Under the pieces are notes generated by a model. That model had not been told where the DNA came from, made no database searches, and saw only the letters and a program-made list of their open reading frames with translations. Source: Gymnorhina tibicen (lineage: Eukaryota > Chordata > Aves > Passeriformes > Artamidae). Taken from it: 64,000 nucleotides of DNA. The stretch lies in contig VXAZ01003257.1 of the NCBI GenBank assembly GCA_013399875.1, positions 210-64,209 on the forward strand, given 5' to 3'. The translations under genes and the position numbers were made by a program. The stretch's first letter is position 1. Each line of letters starts with the position of its first letter. This document shows positions 26,601-40,200 of the stretch, piece after piece.

Positions 26601-28546
26601 TAGGATTTGTAAAAACCTCTCCCCTGCTGTCCACAGAAGTTCCTTCTGATACTGGAAGCAGAGGAAGCTGTTCCCACAAGGAGTAGAGTAGAACAAGGAT
26701 TAGCTGAGATAAAGGGAATGAAAAAAATCATTATCCTATAATGTACATAGCATATTTTGTGATTCACACCACTCATTAATCTGATCAATCTTGTATAGTG
26801 CAGATCCAAGAAAGCCAGGATACATAATTGGGTTCTCAAAGCAGATTTCACTAAGCCTAATATCAATACTTACTGAGAGAAAACTTACCTTCTGTTCATA
26901 GCCATATCAGGTGAATGGTAGACTGGCTAATCTTCTAGTCTTGAAAAGCTAGTCCAGCATAACTGATGAATTGACTGAATCAGGCACAGTCACAGATCAC
27001 ATATGGATTGACTTTAAAAGAAAATGTTAGATAATGCAAAAGTCACCTTTCTACATAATGGTGAAAAGCCCACTCGATAAATAGGTAATGCATGTGTAAT
27101 AAAAGGAGAACAAAAAAAGCTATATTTTTCAATGTATGCTGCAGTGCTTGGAATAAAAGTTTAATTTTCTGAAAGACACATCAGGCAAAACTGAATTAAG
27201 ACTCAGTGATTAGGGTTTGTCTTAATATGTAGTCAACTACTTCACTGTGTGTTCATAAATTATTCATAATATAAATGAAATCGAGAATCTCCATGGTGCC
27301 CTCTATGAAGTCTCAATAATTCTGCTTGAAGAAAACAGAAAAGAGATTTTTCTACACATTTTCGAGCATCATGCAGAATAATTTATTCCCTTAGAGCATG
27401 GAAATCTTTTCTACATGTCAATAAAATAAATTGTTGCATACCGAGATCAAGTGGACTTCAAGGAACCGACATAGACCAGTGCTATGCTGAGGTAGATTCA
27501 TGGTGTAATGGCAGTTTGGGGTGGAGTGCGAAGGGAGAGGAGAATGATTTATAGGTTAATCCTTGAAAGGTTGTACATTAGTTTATTTAACAGCATGAAG
27601 GTCTTATTATTTGGATAGATACTTCCTTTAGGGAAGTTCCTCTCCCTCTCCTTATAAAACTGTCAGTAGATAAGGACCAGTCGGACTGATGGTGGGGAGA
27701 GAAGAAAGAACCCTATAAAAATTTGTTGGTTTTATGCATGTTTTGTTCCAGTGAACTTCTCCAGCTATGTTTAAATTACAAACTATTCATAAATAACAAA
27801 TGGTGGGTGACTGTACAGCACAACTTCTCTAGCTGCAAGATTCAAACTCTTATATCATTTGACCTGCTGCTGTGAATAACATGCTGCTTCAATAGACCAA
27901 AGAAATAAAATTTCAAGAGCTTTGCCTTTTGTTTTTTTTGAAAGTTCAACATTATGTAGAGAAAGAAAGGTGAAAAAGTTGGATATTGGCAGCTGATACT
28001 ATTTTCCTTGTGTTCCACTGAAAAAGAAATAATTTTTCGCTATGTTGTGAAACAAAAGAAAAGAACCAGTCAATTTTTTTCCAAGCAGCTTTAATGTGCT
28101 ATACTGTCAAAGGCTAAGCCCTCTGGGCACTACACAAAACTGATTTTCAGTCTGCTTTACTGACTGTAGTGCAGTTTCTTTCCTACTTACATAGCAGTAA
28201 AAAACACACCTTGTTTGAGCACTGTGTAGCTCACTGGAAGGTCAGAGTATCTGTTTTATTTGTATTGCAATACTTCAGCATTAACAGCAGGCAAACTCAG
28301 ACCAACAATAGAAAGGGTGAAACATGAAAACAAAATTGGTTACAATCTGGTTCACAGAGTAAACTTATCCTCCCCTCCATATGCCTTTTAAAGGAAATCT
28401 GTCACATATAAACAACTGCATGCATCCACGCTACTTCTGCTTTGTTTGCTTAACTTCTTTTTAAGCAGTTCCAGCAACTAGGTTGACAATATACCCACTC
28501 AATCTCTTTCCAGCCTTACCAGCCTTTTCCACAAAGGGCAAAGAAA
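23625..28546. other. Unique AT-rich sequence, nothing recognised
   Basis: No gene or assigned repeat. 25480-25800 is richer in C and T and could be an old repeat of unknown family. A few CpGs cluster near 27440-27540 without other features. Frames of 85 to 103 codons (24488-24799 minus, 25541-25798 plus, 26555-26866 minus) show no recognisable domain. Confidence 0.45.

Positions 28547-28580
<34 letters not shown>
28547..28580 (+). repeat. (CTAT)n tetranucleotide microsatellite
   Basis: About eight and a half perfect CTAT units. Uninterrupted, so likely length-variable between individuals. Confidence 0.95.
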
Positions 28581-28582
<2 letters not shown>

Positions 28583-31500
28583 TTCCTTCCTTATCCATCC
28601 ATCTTTATATGATTTTCATTGAGGCCATTAGATGCTCTCCCCTCATTCTTAGACAAAAACTTCTAGACAGAATGACCTTATTTCTTTAAGCCTTTTCTTA
28701 ATGGGTTTTGCATACTAGAAATCTAATTGCCATAATCCTCTGTGAACTGCACTCCCCATTGCTGAATTACATGAATTTTTTTCAGTTCTACTTCTGTCCT
28801 ATGCTTTTAGCACACTCCTGCTTGATACATCTTTTATTTTCTCTTTATCTCACCAAATACTGAAAAATAATAGCAGAGGTTCTTTTTTTTTTTTCTGTGC
28901 CATTAATCCATCAGAATCCCAGCACTTTGCTGATCCTTGAATTATCACACCAAACTTGCAGAAGAAGTGTTACACAGCACAGTAATATGAGACAAGAGTA
29001 TCAAGAAGAAATTCAGAGCAGTCTGAGAAATTTGAGAAAGCAGAATTCTGTGCCCAGCAAAGGAGTTAAATCTTCGTGTTAGCAGAAACTGATGCCTAAT
29101 TTGTTGTATGACATTAATAGCACCTCTACTTTTTTGAAAGAGAGGAAGGAAAAAACAGCTTCTTTGTTTCAGTGTTGTTGCAGTAAAAATATTATTAAGT
29201 TTGACTTCAGATTATCCCAGAGGCTATAAAATATCTTGGAATATGTTAGTAGGGGACTAGAAAACATGGAAAAGATGATATGGGATAAATTACACCATTG
29301 TCTACTATTTAACATGCTAAAAAATGCATTATTTATTACAAACCCTGATTTTTTCTGTGGAGAGGCACATAATTGTGTGGCAAACATAGGACTCTGATGT
29401 CTTCTCCTTTTGACACCTTCCTGATTCTCTCCATTTCCTGGTAAAAATTTCTTCCTTTTTTTAAAAATTATTAGAACTTCTGAAACCTGTCCCAACAGAT
29501 ACATCAGATTAATAATTTAAAATCCAAACCAAACCCAGCAAAAAGAAAGAGGTGTTTGAATCCTGTCTAGAGATTTTCCTCAGTGACATATACTTCTTTA
29601 CCCACACAAGCTGTTCTGTCAGACAATTTCCTGGTATAAAAAGGCTTCATCTGTGACCTGCTGCTTTGTTGTGAAATATACTACAATTCTTTCAATGAAA
29701 AACACAGTCTTCTGAAAATATTCTTAGCACGAATGTCTAAGCATATTTTTTCCCTTACATTTTTGATAAGGGATGTAAACTGTATTTATGGTTTAATGCA
29801 ATTTTCCTGAGATAGGTAGCACCTACGCATGGGGAGCCATTCACTCATTTTGGGTGCTTGTAAACCAGAGTCAGAAGCCATCGGTAGGAGGTGTGAAGAG
29901 TTTCAGAGCCACTGAGGTCTGCCAACCATAGCACTGACTAGCCAGGGAGGAGGAAGTAAAATCTGGAACCAAAACTGAAGCAGCAATTTGAGAGTTAGAA
30001 GAATTAGGAGAATTGCAAGCTCCACAGAAAATCTGTTCTGTTTTTTTGAATTATTTTTTTAATTTATTTTTTTCTAAAGAGGATGGTATAATGAACTTCT
30101 CTGGTCAAGGCAAATCTTCAACAAAACACCCTGTACTTTTACCTTTTACAGTGTTTCTACTCTTTTACATGAACCTTATATAATCTTAGCAATGGAGCAC
30201 TTGGGAAATATAAAGAAATTCTATCTACCCCTTGTTGTATTCCGGAGCTTTGATGTTAACTATGCTGAGTGAAGTTTAAAACTGAAGAAGTGGGGGAAAG
30301 AAGAAAGGAGAAAGTAAAGAAAACCTTTTTCTTACTACATCACTTTCTTTCAAAATTTCCCTGTCTGCTTCTTCCTGTGTTCCTATACACAATCTCTCTT
30401 CACACAGAGGGCACTAAGCTTTTCCTCACCTCTAATCAGCTGTAAAATATGGTGCTCTGGCAGAGGTTTTCTCCTTTTATTTGTTTTGTTTATTATTATA
30501 TAGGCTTGCAATGCATACTTCAAAACTGGTTGCATGGAAGACTACAAAAATATATATGGCTTTAGGAAGACATAAAGTACAATTAACACCTTCCTGTGAC
30601 TATTCAGCCATCCTCAAATCTCTATGTTCAAGCAGATTACCTACTAGTTTGTAGTAGGTATAATAGTTACTAAGAAAATATCTTATTTTTTTCCACTCCT
30701 TTTTTTTTTTGCTATCTTACGTCATCTTCCTTCAGATTTTGGGGATAGAGAACATTTTACTTGACTTGCTTAACCAGCTCATAGTACATCTATTCCACCC
30801 CAGTGGCCACACCCCATATGTATGTGTTTGTCTATGTATATATATGTAATTACACATATAGATAATGTCTATGAGTTAAGACAGAAGTTAGTCCTAAGAA
30901 AAGAAACTTTCTGAAGACAAAACAAAAATCAAATGAACATTTGTTCAGGACAAGTAAATCGATTTTGAGAGAGAATAAGAAGTGTTCACTGATACATTTG
31001 GGACTTTTTTTAGAAACCAACAAATTGAAGGTATGTTGTTTTGTGTTGTACACACAAAAATTCTCATAGCATGGTAGAAAAGAATTAGGTCTGCCAAATT
31101 CCATTGAAGTTTTAAGCAAATATTTTGAGAGTTTTGAGAAAAGTAATTACCGCAGGCTCCAACTTCAGCTAACATGGTAAGTGCAATTATATTGGTATAT
31201 GTCAAGATTTTAAGTACATTTACCTTTTTTTCATAACATATATAATACAAATATTTGAGACACTCTCTAAAGTTCTGTTTGCTATGATGGTTGCAAATCT
31301 GAAATATTTCTACTAATATTGTCTACTTTAACATGTAAAGAAGCACTCTTTCTTTAACATACCTGTTCTCATCCAGTCTTGAGAATGACTAAGATTTTAG
31401 TTTGATTTAGACTGTATTGCGTTCCCTAATGATACTAGAAAATATTACTCATAGTAATTTTTGCTAAGTATCATCTCTCAAACAGTAATATTCAGTAGAG

Positions 31501-32806
31501 AGGCTGGGCCAATGATTAAGCTCTGAGATCAAGAAATCAGTTATCCTAGCTTTGTACATCCACCTAGAGGAATGAAGAAATATGTGTCTATCTCAGTGTC
31601 CTTTAAAAGGGTCACAATATCCAGCTCTTCTTTTCTCAAGAAAGAAACTGGTACTAATTTACTTTTTAAAAAATAAAGTCAACAAATAAGGTTTTTCTTA
31701 AGTTAAACATACCTTATGATTAACTGCCTTGATTAACTCTTCACTTTCAGTCCAGCAGATTCTTCACTTCCAGAGCAGTTTCAGGAAGATGGTGCGATCT
31801 TGTAACGCCGATGGCTTTATTTCTGCTTTTATCAGTATTCAATAGAACAGTGGCTATAATTCTGAATCCTTGCACTTTGATTGTACGGAAATCAATCCCA
31901 CAACCATCATGTCTACCGGCATAAATAATATAAGACCAGTTTTCCATTATTCATAAAGGCTAGTTTTTGTTTACATTCTTAAACAGTTCAGCTGTTTAGT
32001 TTGTTGGCAGAGAGATGAGTTAGCTATGAACATTTTTAATTATTTTTTCTGTAACTTGACAAAACTGATTATTATCAAGGGAAATTAGACTTTCAAAAGC
32101 AATAAAAAAAGGAGAAATTAGCTATTTCAGAGGTCTTCCATACAAGAAGAATAAGTGAAAGGACTTATCAGTTGGTTTCTAATTGAGACTGATGGTAACA
32201 AAAAACAGAATAGTATTTAATAAAAGATGTGTGCATCCTTTAAATATACCTCCTGTTGGGTTTTCTTTGTTCCATCAATTGTTGAGGCTTTCATTTTATC
32301 CAATTGGCCCCTATGGGACATAGGAATACCATTTCAGTAGAATAATTTTTATTTTTTAATCGATTACGGTTCTGAAGTGAGCAGAACACCACCATGAAGG
32401 AACATTTTAAACTCAGTTTCAAAAACATTAGATAAATCCAAAGTTATCAGACTTCTTGCTCAGACTTCATGAAAAATACATTCATGAAAGTAGAATCACT
32501 GTTGTTTCTTAGCAACACCTTCATAACCAGCAAAGTATTGCAAACTCTGCTTTGCAAACTTTCCTCTCTCTTCATAACTTCATAAAAATGTAATTTGTCC
32601 ATCAGTAATACAGTAATTTTTCCAGGATCCTAAGACATAATACACATGGTAGTTGAATAAACTCATTATAAATCTACCAAGGAAGAAAATCTTAGAGCAC
32701 TGAAACACGTACATGGTCAGTTAACTGGGCTGCGCTTCTCTGCATCATAATCTGTTCCAAGCCAGAATTAATTGAATCTTGGAGTTGGTTGTGATGCTGG
32801 GATTTT
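28581..32806. other. AT-rich sequence with one exon-like patch
   Basis: Mostly featureless. A T-run lies at about 28882-28895 and an AT/GT-rich run near 30820-30862. The only part that stands out is 31747-31947, where a minus-strand open frame carries five CpGs (see findings). No mobile element is recognised. Confidence 0.45.
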
Positions 32807-32990
32807 TTGTTTGGTTGATTTGGGTTTCCTTTCTGGGGGCTGGAGGCGGTGGGGTTTTATGGTTTGTTGGGTTTTTGGTAGGTTTTTTTTTTGTTTGGGG
32901 GGTTTTTTGTTTGTTTGTTTGGGTTTTTTGGGGTTTTTTGGGGGTTTTTTGTTTTTTTTTTGGGTTTTGTTTTGCTTTTGTTTACTGTGG
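32807..32990 (+). repeat. G/T-only low-complexity block with G-runs
   Basis: The plus strand is almost entirely G and T over roughly 180 bp. Runs of three or more G occur repeatedly, with the densest cluster at 32897-32964: G6, then G3, G4 and G5 spaced by six T each, then G3. The flanks are ordinary AT-rich DNA. Frames through it (for example 32779-33129) give strings of Phe, Gly, Leu and Val and are low-complexity artefacts. Confidence 0.9.
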
Positions 32991-34231
32991 GCAGGATGGA
33001 ATGTATGTATTTTTTTACGAATTCTCACAACTACTTTCTATGGGAGAACAGATTAACAAAGCTGTTCAAAAGCACAGATTCCAGATAAAATGTGGTATCC
33101 AGATCACAATAGCAAGCTGCATGTCTTAATAATGTGGCAGTATGCAATGTGCTGGAATTGCTCACTAGAAAGAAAGGAGAGTTCTTAAAAACATGAAAAT
33201 GACAGCTCTAGACATTTATGCACAGGCCTGTAATACTAGTTTCCTCTTCAGTGCTTTAGGTCAAGGGTCTGTAATTAAATTATTCTATTCCTACTGAGAG
33301 AATAATGCAAAAATAGACTGAGCATATTTTTAAACAAATTAAAAAGGTCAACAAATTAATGACTGAAAAAGATGCCTTTTTAAACAATTTTACAGCCTGG
33401 CAAAATGGCATATACTAGATTATAGAGTATATAAAAGCATTATGTGCAGTAAAAAAGACTCAGTGGAGTTTTAATAGCAAGACGGTATATAAGTGGTGAT
33501 ATAGAAAGCAGTCAAGATTTACTTCTTACAAAAGCACTCAAAAGTATATGCTGAAACTGATCATAACTGACAACAATAAAAAAACCCTAAGATTATATAG
33601 CAAAGTGATATGAAACTGTAGGAATGAAGCAACACAATATTTTGTGATGTCAAATAGTGCTTGTCAGAATTGCCAAATTTCAGTGGATTAGACTAATTGC
33701 ACAGCAAACATGAATAGTTTTTAGTTGGTTAAAAAGAAATATTTTGATTCTTTGGTTACAGAAATCAAGAAGTCTAAATTTCTTCCAAAATATTAAAGCT
33801 TTTTAATGTGGGTTGTCTTAGAATAATATAGGTAGAATTTCTATTGCTTCTCTACATTCAAAATGGAACCAGACTGTACCAGTACTCTTGACAACAAATT
33901 GGCTTTTATTCTTTTGAGATTTTTGAAAGCCTTTTACTTATATATATATTCCTTTATGAGATTATTTCCATTTATTATTTAAAATGGTATGGAATAGTCC
34001 ACGAATGAGAGAGTTGGAGGAAAGACAGGAAACAGGACATAAAATTTTCTGTATTAGAACTCCAAAATAAACGATGGCATAAATAAAAGGGGGGAAAAGT
34101 TTAATCAGTTTTTTCATCTAGAACATTGAAACACTATTTTCCTTTAAAATGAATTTATACATGAATTGTGTGAAAAAAATGCAAAAAAATGTAATAGCTA
34201 CTATGATAAATAATCAGCTCCTACATTTATT
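32991..34231. other. Unique AT-rich sequence, nothing recognised
   Basis: No gene, RNA or mobile element seen. Confidence 0.5.
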
Positions 34232-34268
34232 CCACATATATGTGGTATATATATATACACACATACAC
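34232..34268. repeat. TA/CA microsatellite with palindromic start
   Basis: A perfect 14-bp palindrome (CCACATATATGTGG, 34232-34245) runs straight into a TA repeat and then a CA repeat. Just downstream, 34279-34300 is a perfect 8-bp inverted repeat (CATCATCA / TGATGATG, 6-nt loop). Confidence 0.85.
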
Positions 34269-37200
34269 CTTACATTTTCATCATCATTCTTTTGATGATG
34301 ATTCTTTTGAGTACTTATATTTTTCCTCCGGAAACAAGTTATATAAATCAGATCCTCTTATAAAAAAAAATAAAAATACAAGAGTATTACACTTATTTCA
34401 TAACAGAAACTTACAGCCCCAGGATGCAAGTGTAAAGCAAAGCAGGATTTCGTCTAACATCAGAGCTGTGCTTCCTTGTGGAATTTCTCAAAGGAACTCA
34501 GCGAGAAGTCGTCGGAGACACACAGTTAGTACTATATTCTTTCTGACTTTGCTTTTAACTGCCTGCAAGCAGTACAGCTTGAGTTAGCTTGGGCTAAATA
34601 CAGGAAATATGACCCTGCAAGCCTGAGTTTGCTGTTGACAGTTTGCAGATCAATTTTGTCTTTGAAGCTGGTTTTGCTTTGATTAAGGTGGGACCTCCAG
34701 TTGTCCTTTTAAACCTAAATGATAACCAAGCAAACCTGTGAAGACTGGTTTAAACTAAACAAAATCCCCTGTTTCATCCCCCGCAACAATGTGGTTCACT
34801 CATGGAATTGCTGAACTGTTGTTTGCAAGATATATTCTTTGAATCCTTGAATCCACCATGCTCCATATCTCACATAGAGAACAAGTTGTGATATTGTGTG
34901 AATTGACACATATAGGTAACCAGGCCAAACACCAAACCACAGCTGAATGAGTAGATTTATTTCATTACCTTACTAACAATTCTGGGTGGCAGAGACGCAC
35001 AGTCTGTGCTTTTATGATCTCTCTCTCTCCCAGCAGGAGGCTCAACCATGTCTGTGAGAGTGTGTTATCTCTACACAGGAATTCTACTTCTCAGCACAGG
35101 CAGAGGATGAACAACACTAGGCATAATAAATGGAGTTACTCACACTGATAATCTTAGCATTTCCAGCTGCAAGGTCACTTTGAGCAAAACTATTCCCTCC
35201 TTGCCAAATCTTCCAGCTTTGACCCTTGCCTACCAACAAATATTATTATATGCTTTACTACTCTTAAGACTATTTGAAAGAATCATTAGAATTTCATACA
35301 TAACAGGGGAAGAGCCTAGGAATATCTGTGAATCTCCCAAATACTCACCTAATCTAATGCAGCTGCTTTGATGGGATCTCTCTTTGGAAATATATTCCAT
35401 GGCAGAGGCAGCAGCTCATGAAAATGCTGGCTTCCCCACTCTTTCTCAGTCTTTTGATACCAAAACCCTTTCACTCCACTTCCTTCTGCCACAGTCTTAT
35501 TCCTTAACCACTGTTTTGGGGTCAAAGGCTATTAGAGAGAGTTTTACACATTTGAGCATATCTAATTTCCTGTAATTGTCAAGGAAGCTGTTGTCCATAC
35601 AGGCAATGGTGACATAGACAGTGCAATCATTGGAGTCCAGAATTCAGTATTGGTAAATTTTTCTCAGCAGCAAGTATGTCCTTTAGGGAAATCCTAGCCA
35701 CAAGCACTCCAATCTCCACTGACTGTCGATTGCTACTGACAGTAGTGGGAGCAGCCCACATCCTGATTTGCAGACATGGTAATTCCAGTGCTTTAATTCG
35801 GAGCTGAAACCCACACCTACTGACTTAATATGCAAGCAGCTTATTCTGCACTTTGCAAAGCAAGGGGAGGACAGCAATGTGTACACAGAGAGTAGAGGTG
35901 CTCAGCATGTCTTTGCTCCTGAGCTGAGAAGCCATGCTAGGAACACCACCCCAACTCTACCAAAGTGAGCACAGGAGGAGGGCAGGGAATGGGAGGAGAT
36001 GTAGGTGGCAAGAGAAGAAAGGCACGACCCTGGGAGCACAGAAGAGGAACAGAAAGCCAAACATAAGGCCCACAGTGACAGTACTGACACCCAGTATCTT
36101 CAGTATCAACCTGCACTTACAACCACTGCATTATCAGGATATCATTTCCTTCCCTTTTTAGTGGGAACACATGAGGGCTTATGCTTATCTAATATACTTT
36201 TATCAGATTTGATGCTTTTGGCATCTTAGGTAGCTTTCTTAATACCATATAAAATAATGAGTTATGTTTTCTTGGCACTCTTAACACTGACAAATTACAA
36301 AAAAGCTGTCCTGTATCTGAGGTGTTCTCTACTGATGCCTGGAAACTTCACCAAGATGTTCCTAATCTCAATGTCAGAATAGTCCAGATGGCAACATACA
36401 CATGCAGTGCTAAAACCATATCATGAACCTATTACTTAACAACACCATAATTATCTTTAAAATCTAATTTTAACAACAAAATATTTCTAACTTGATTCCA
36501 TATAAAAATACCAAGCCTTTATTTCATAAAATATCATTTTATGATGCACTTTGTTTATTTGTTTATGTATTTAATGTGGTATATCTCCCCCATCCGCTTT
36601 AATAAAAACAGCTAGGCCGAAGACATGATTTCTCATTGAGGTATTTACTGGGAGTAGGTGACTTGTCATAGTAATTTAAAGATTTTACTGATAGCCCTTT
36701 AAGCACTACTTATAATGCAAATCTTGCAATTACTATGGTAGTTGTATTTCTAAGACTATGTAACTTCATATTCTACTACACAGCAAATTAATAAAAAATA
36801 AAAAAAAGTGTATATGCAGTCTGACTAAGATAAGACAGGCAGTGGAAAATAGGCTAAATATAAAAAACCAACTCATTTAGAAGAAAAATTCCAAACAGTG
36901 TGATTTGGGTGAGTGTTCCAAGCAACCTAGTGGACCTGAATAAAAGAGGAATAAAAATTTGGAAAGGGAAAAAATAAATCCGTTTAATGCTGCTACATGC
37001 TGAACATAATGAATAGTTTTAATTTTAGAACCCTTAAATCTTCTGTTTTGTTCTCTGAGAGAATGTTGATAAGACCTGAAGAACACTGGAATGATGGCAA
37101 ACAAGGATTTTTAGTTCACACTAATTTCCTTCTGAACTATTTGTAGGGCACAGTTTTGCCAAGTTTCCTTTCAAATCTGGGATTTACATTCAGTTGCTTC

Positions 37201-40200
37201 AGTAGTAACAGAGGAGTTCTATGCAAATAAAGCATCAATTAACCTGCTTTGAGGTTGCTGATTCAAAATAAAGCAAATTAAGGAAAGTCTTAGATATGCA
37301 CCTGCCCTCCCTTCCCCTTCCTATCATACTCACATAAAGTAGAATATAATCTCAAACTAGGCTAGGAAAAGATCCTGCCAGAAATACGGTAACAATTGTG
37401 TGCTGTCTGGGAGATAGACTGAGTAAATTGGCCCTCCATGACATTATGCTCATATATAATGTGGTAAATTAATGTTGGCACTGCTCTTGGCTGTCTGCAT
37501 TCACACCCAGAAATGTAGAATTCATTTAATTGGATGAATTTCAAGTAATACTGGAAACTTCTGCCAATAACCAAATTGAATCTTCCCAGAATTAGAAAGA
37601 CACAGACCATTCCTGCAGAGAAGTGTTGAAAGGTTTGACAGACAATTGCTGACCCAAGCTAAAATGAGTATATGTTTCAGATTGAAAAGTAGAGCTATGC
37701 AATAGCTCAACTATATAAAATCTCTGTGTATCCCTGTTTTAGGATAGTGCCTAATTAAAGAAGTGTTTCCCTTATGATTTATACTAGCATGACTAACACC
37801 CTAGAAACTTTTCTCTCCCAAAAGAATGTTAAATTTAACCATGACAATGGCTTTCTGTTAAGAGTTACCTACTTTGTAGATTTTTAGTTTATGTCAGTCA
37901 TATTTCAGAATAATCTTATCAGTAACAAAATATGATACTCTGGAGTGATAGATTGCTTATATGCTCTGGCTGTTAAACTATTTTCCATTATACTGGATGA
38001 AGACAACTTTTTATTAAATACTATAAATTATAGTATTTCTTAATATCATATGCTGATCATACCAATCTCATCAGGTTCAGATGAATTTGTCACATGTACC
38101 TTTAATAACAACACTATAAGTAGTGATATAACCTTCTTTGTCTTATGTTCTCAGCTGGCAACACATTAGTCCAATATTCTTATTGATTAACCTTGACACT
38201 TTCTTTCTCTTTTTAGATCCCTCTTTTATATGTCAGATTCTGTTTTTCCATTTCCGCAATTGAGTGACAAGACAGATAAAATAAGAAGAAAATTCCAGCA
38301 GCCAGAACAACTTAGTAAATATCCTGCTTCAAACACCTCACCTGGCAGACTCAGTTTTCTCTATATGTTGAAAGGCAATGCATTATTTATAGCAATTTCC
38401 ATACCACAATTATTCTTACATAAATAAAACAATATAAAGAAGCAGTACAAAAAGACCTTGTTAATCAGGTGCTTACACCTCTGTTGTCACAAAATTAAAC
38501 CGAGTTCTTTTATATATTTTTTTCCTTGATAAGAACAGGTCAAGCTTCTGTAGATTAGGTCCAACCATAATAAATGCTTACAGTGCATATAGCTGACATA
38601 TTATTAAAGTTAAGAAGAGATTGCTATAATGCTTCAAGGTCATGTCACATAACATTGGTTTAAAATACAGTGTTACCAAGAGTGATTAACTACTGCACTC
38701 TAATTACAAACAAGGAAAATTTTAAATGACAGTCCCTGCCCCTAAATATTTTCACAACAATTTAGGTACCTGTTAAATGAATGACACTAAATATTGACTT
38801 TTTTGGAAAAAGAAAAAAACACCGAAAGAGAGTATATACCCATATTTGGTACAATGCCAGACCACATGCAGTCTCTGAAATCAGCAATACTGAGTTGGGA
38901 ATAAACCTGAGTAGGTTGGCATGCTCTGTGCACTTCATAGGCAGCATCAAATTAAGATCATCTCAAGGTATCTACTCTACATCAATGGCAACAGACTTTG
39001 TTATTTCTCATTTGCACACATTTTTGTTGTGGCTGTTTATCTCCCACTGGAGTTCCATTTCCTGCCAGCTATTATCACAGTAACTCCTTCCCCTAATGTG
39101 GCTCTTATTTTTTGTATCTATTTCCTGTGAAATGAGTGTGCAGAACAGCCAGATCAGCACGCCCTATTTTTTCTCTCCTATAAAAAACAATCCTTACAGA
39201 ACAGTTTTTCTTTTCTTATTACAGAAATATCTGTCCTATGGACTTCTCAGATTGAGTATCATTTTAGAGTTCAGGCCATGTAGGCTGGGAAATTCAGGTC
39301 ACTTCATGATCTTTATCATAAGGACAGATGCATGGCTTTTTGGAAAAGTTGTTCTCTTTCCTTGCTCAGCTAACATTTACCTTCAAAAGTTTAGACATAG
39401 AAGGGAAGTGGAAATCCAGTATCCATTATCACATACAAAAAGCTCTGGTGTATATTAGCTACGCATGTATCTATGGGTATTTCAAAACTGCATAGATACA
39501 ACCAAACTTCAGGAAGTATCATTAAGTGTTAAGGCATTTGAGAGAAGCTCTATATGTAGGAAAGCCTGTATTATCCAATACACTGCCACAGAGGAAGAAA
39601 ACTTCTTCCTTTGCAAAACAAAACCACCTCTTCTCAGCAAGAAGTTAAAGACAGCTAGTTAATAAAAAAAAAACCACCTAAAGATCAGCATAATTTCTCC
39701 TTCAAATGGCAATCATTAACAAAAAGCATGGACTTGCATTCTGTATAGTGGGAAAAACTGTAACTGTACTGGGCTGATCCAGCACACCACATACAGCAGT
39801 GTTATAAAAGTCTACCAGTGTTCACATTGAGAACGCAAACATTTAGCTTTTTAAAATCAAGGTGAACAGCTTTTGTGCAATTTGTACTCACTTCTGTAGA
39901 GCTGAACCAAACTGCTTAGGAAGTGAGTGAGCTGTGGTCAGTGGAAAGAGGCACAAGATGCTCCTTGTTTTCACTTGTTGAACAAAATAAAGAGTGATGC
40001 TGATAAACTTTTCATTAACCAGCAAAATAAGAGGAAGCCTATGGGCTAGGGGAAGCTTGAAGAAAATATTTTCAGGGAATTAATTTAGTTTGTAATCACA
40101 GTAATGCCTGGTGCATCAGAGCCAATATTACTATATATGAGGTGATTTAGCAGCAAATGACAAGCTACACTGACTCTATCTAAGGAGCTGCTTTTCAGAA

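Noticed and set aside
28547..28580. Regularly spaced repeat considered as a CRISPR-like array
   Set aside because: It is a simple tetranucleotide microsatellite with no spacers. No repeat-spacer array exists in the window.
32768..33129. Frames of 65 to 116 codons rich in Phe and Gly, or Lys and Pro
   Set aside because: Low-complexity translation of the G/T block on either strand. Not membrane proteins.
39096..39458. 120-codon plus-strand frame
   Set aside because: Composition is that of AT-rich noise (Phe, Leu, Ile, Ser), with no domain or splice context.
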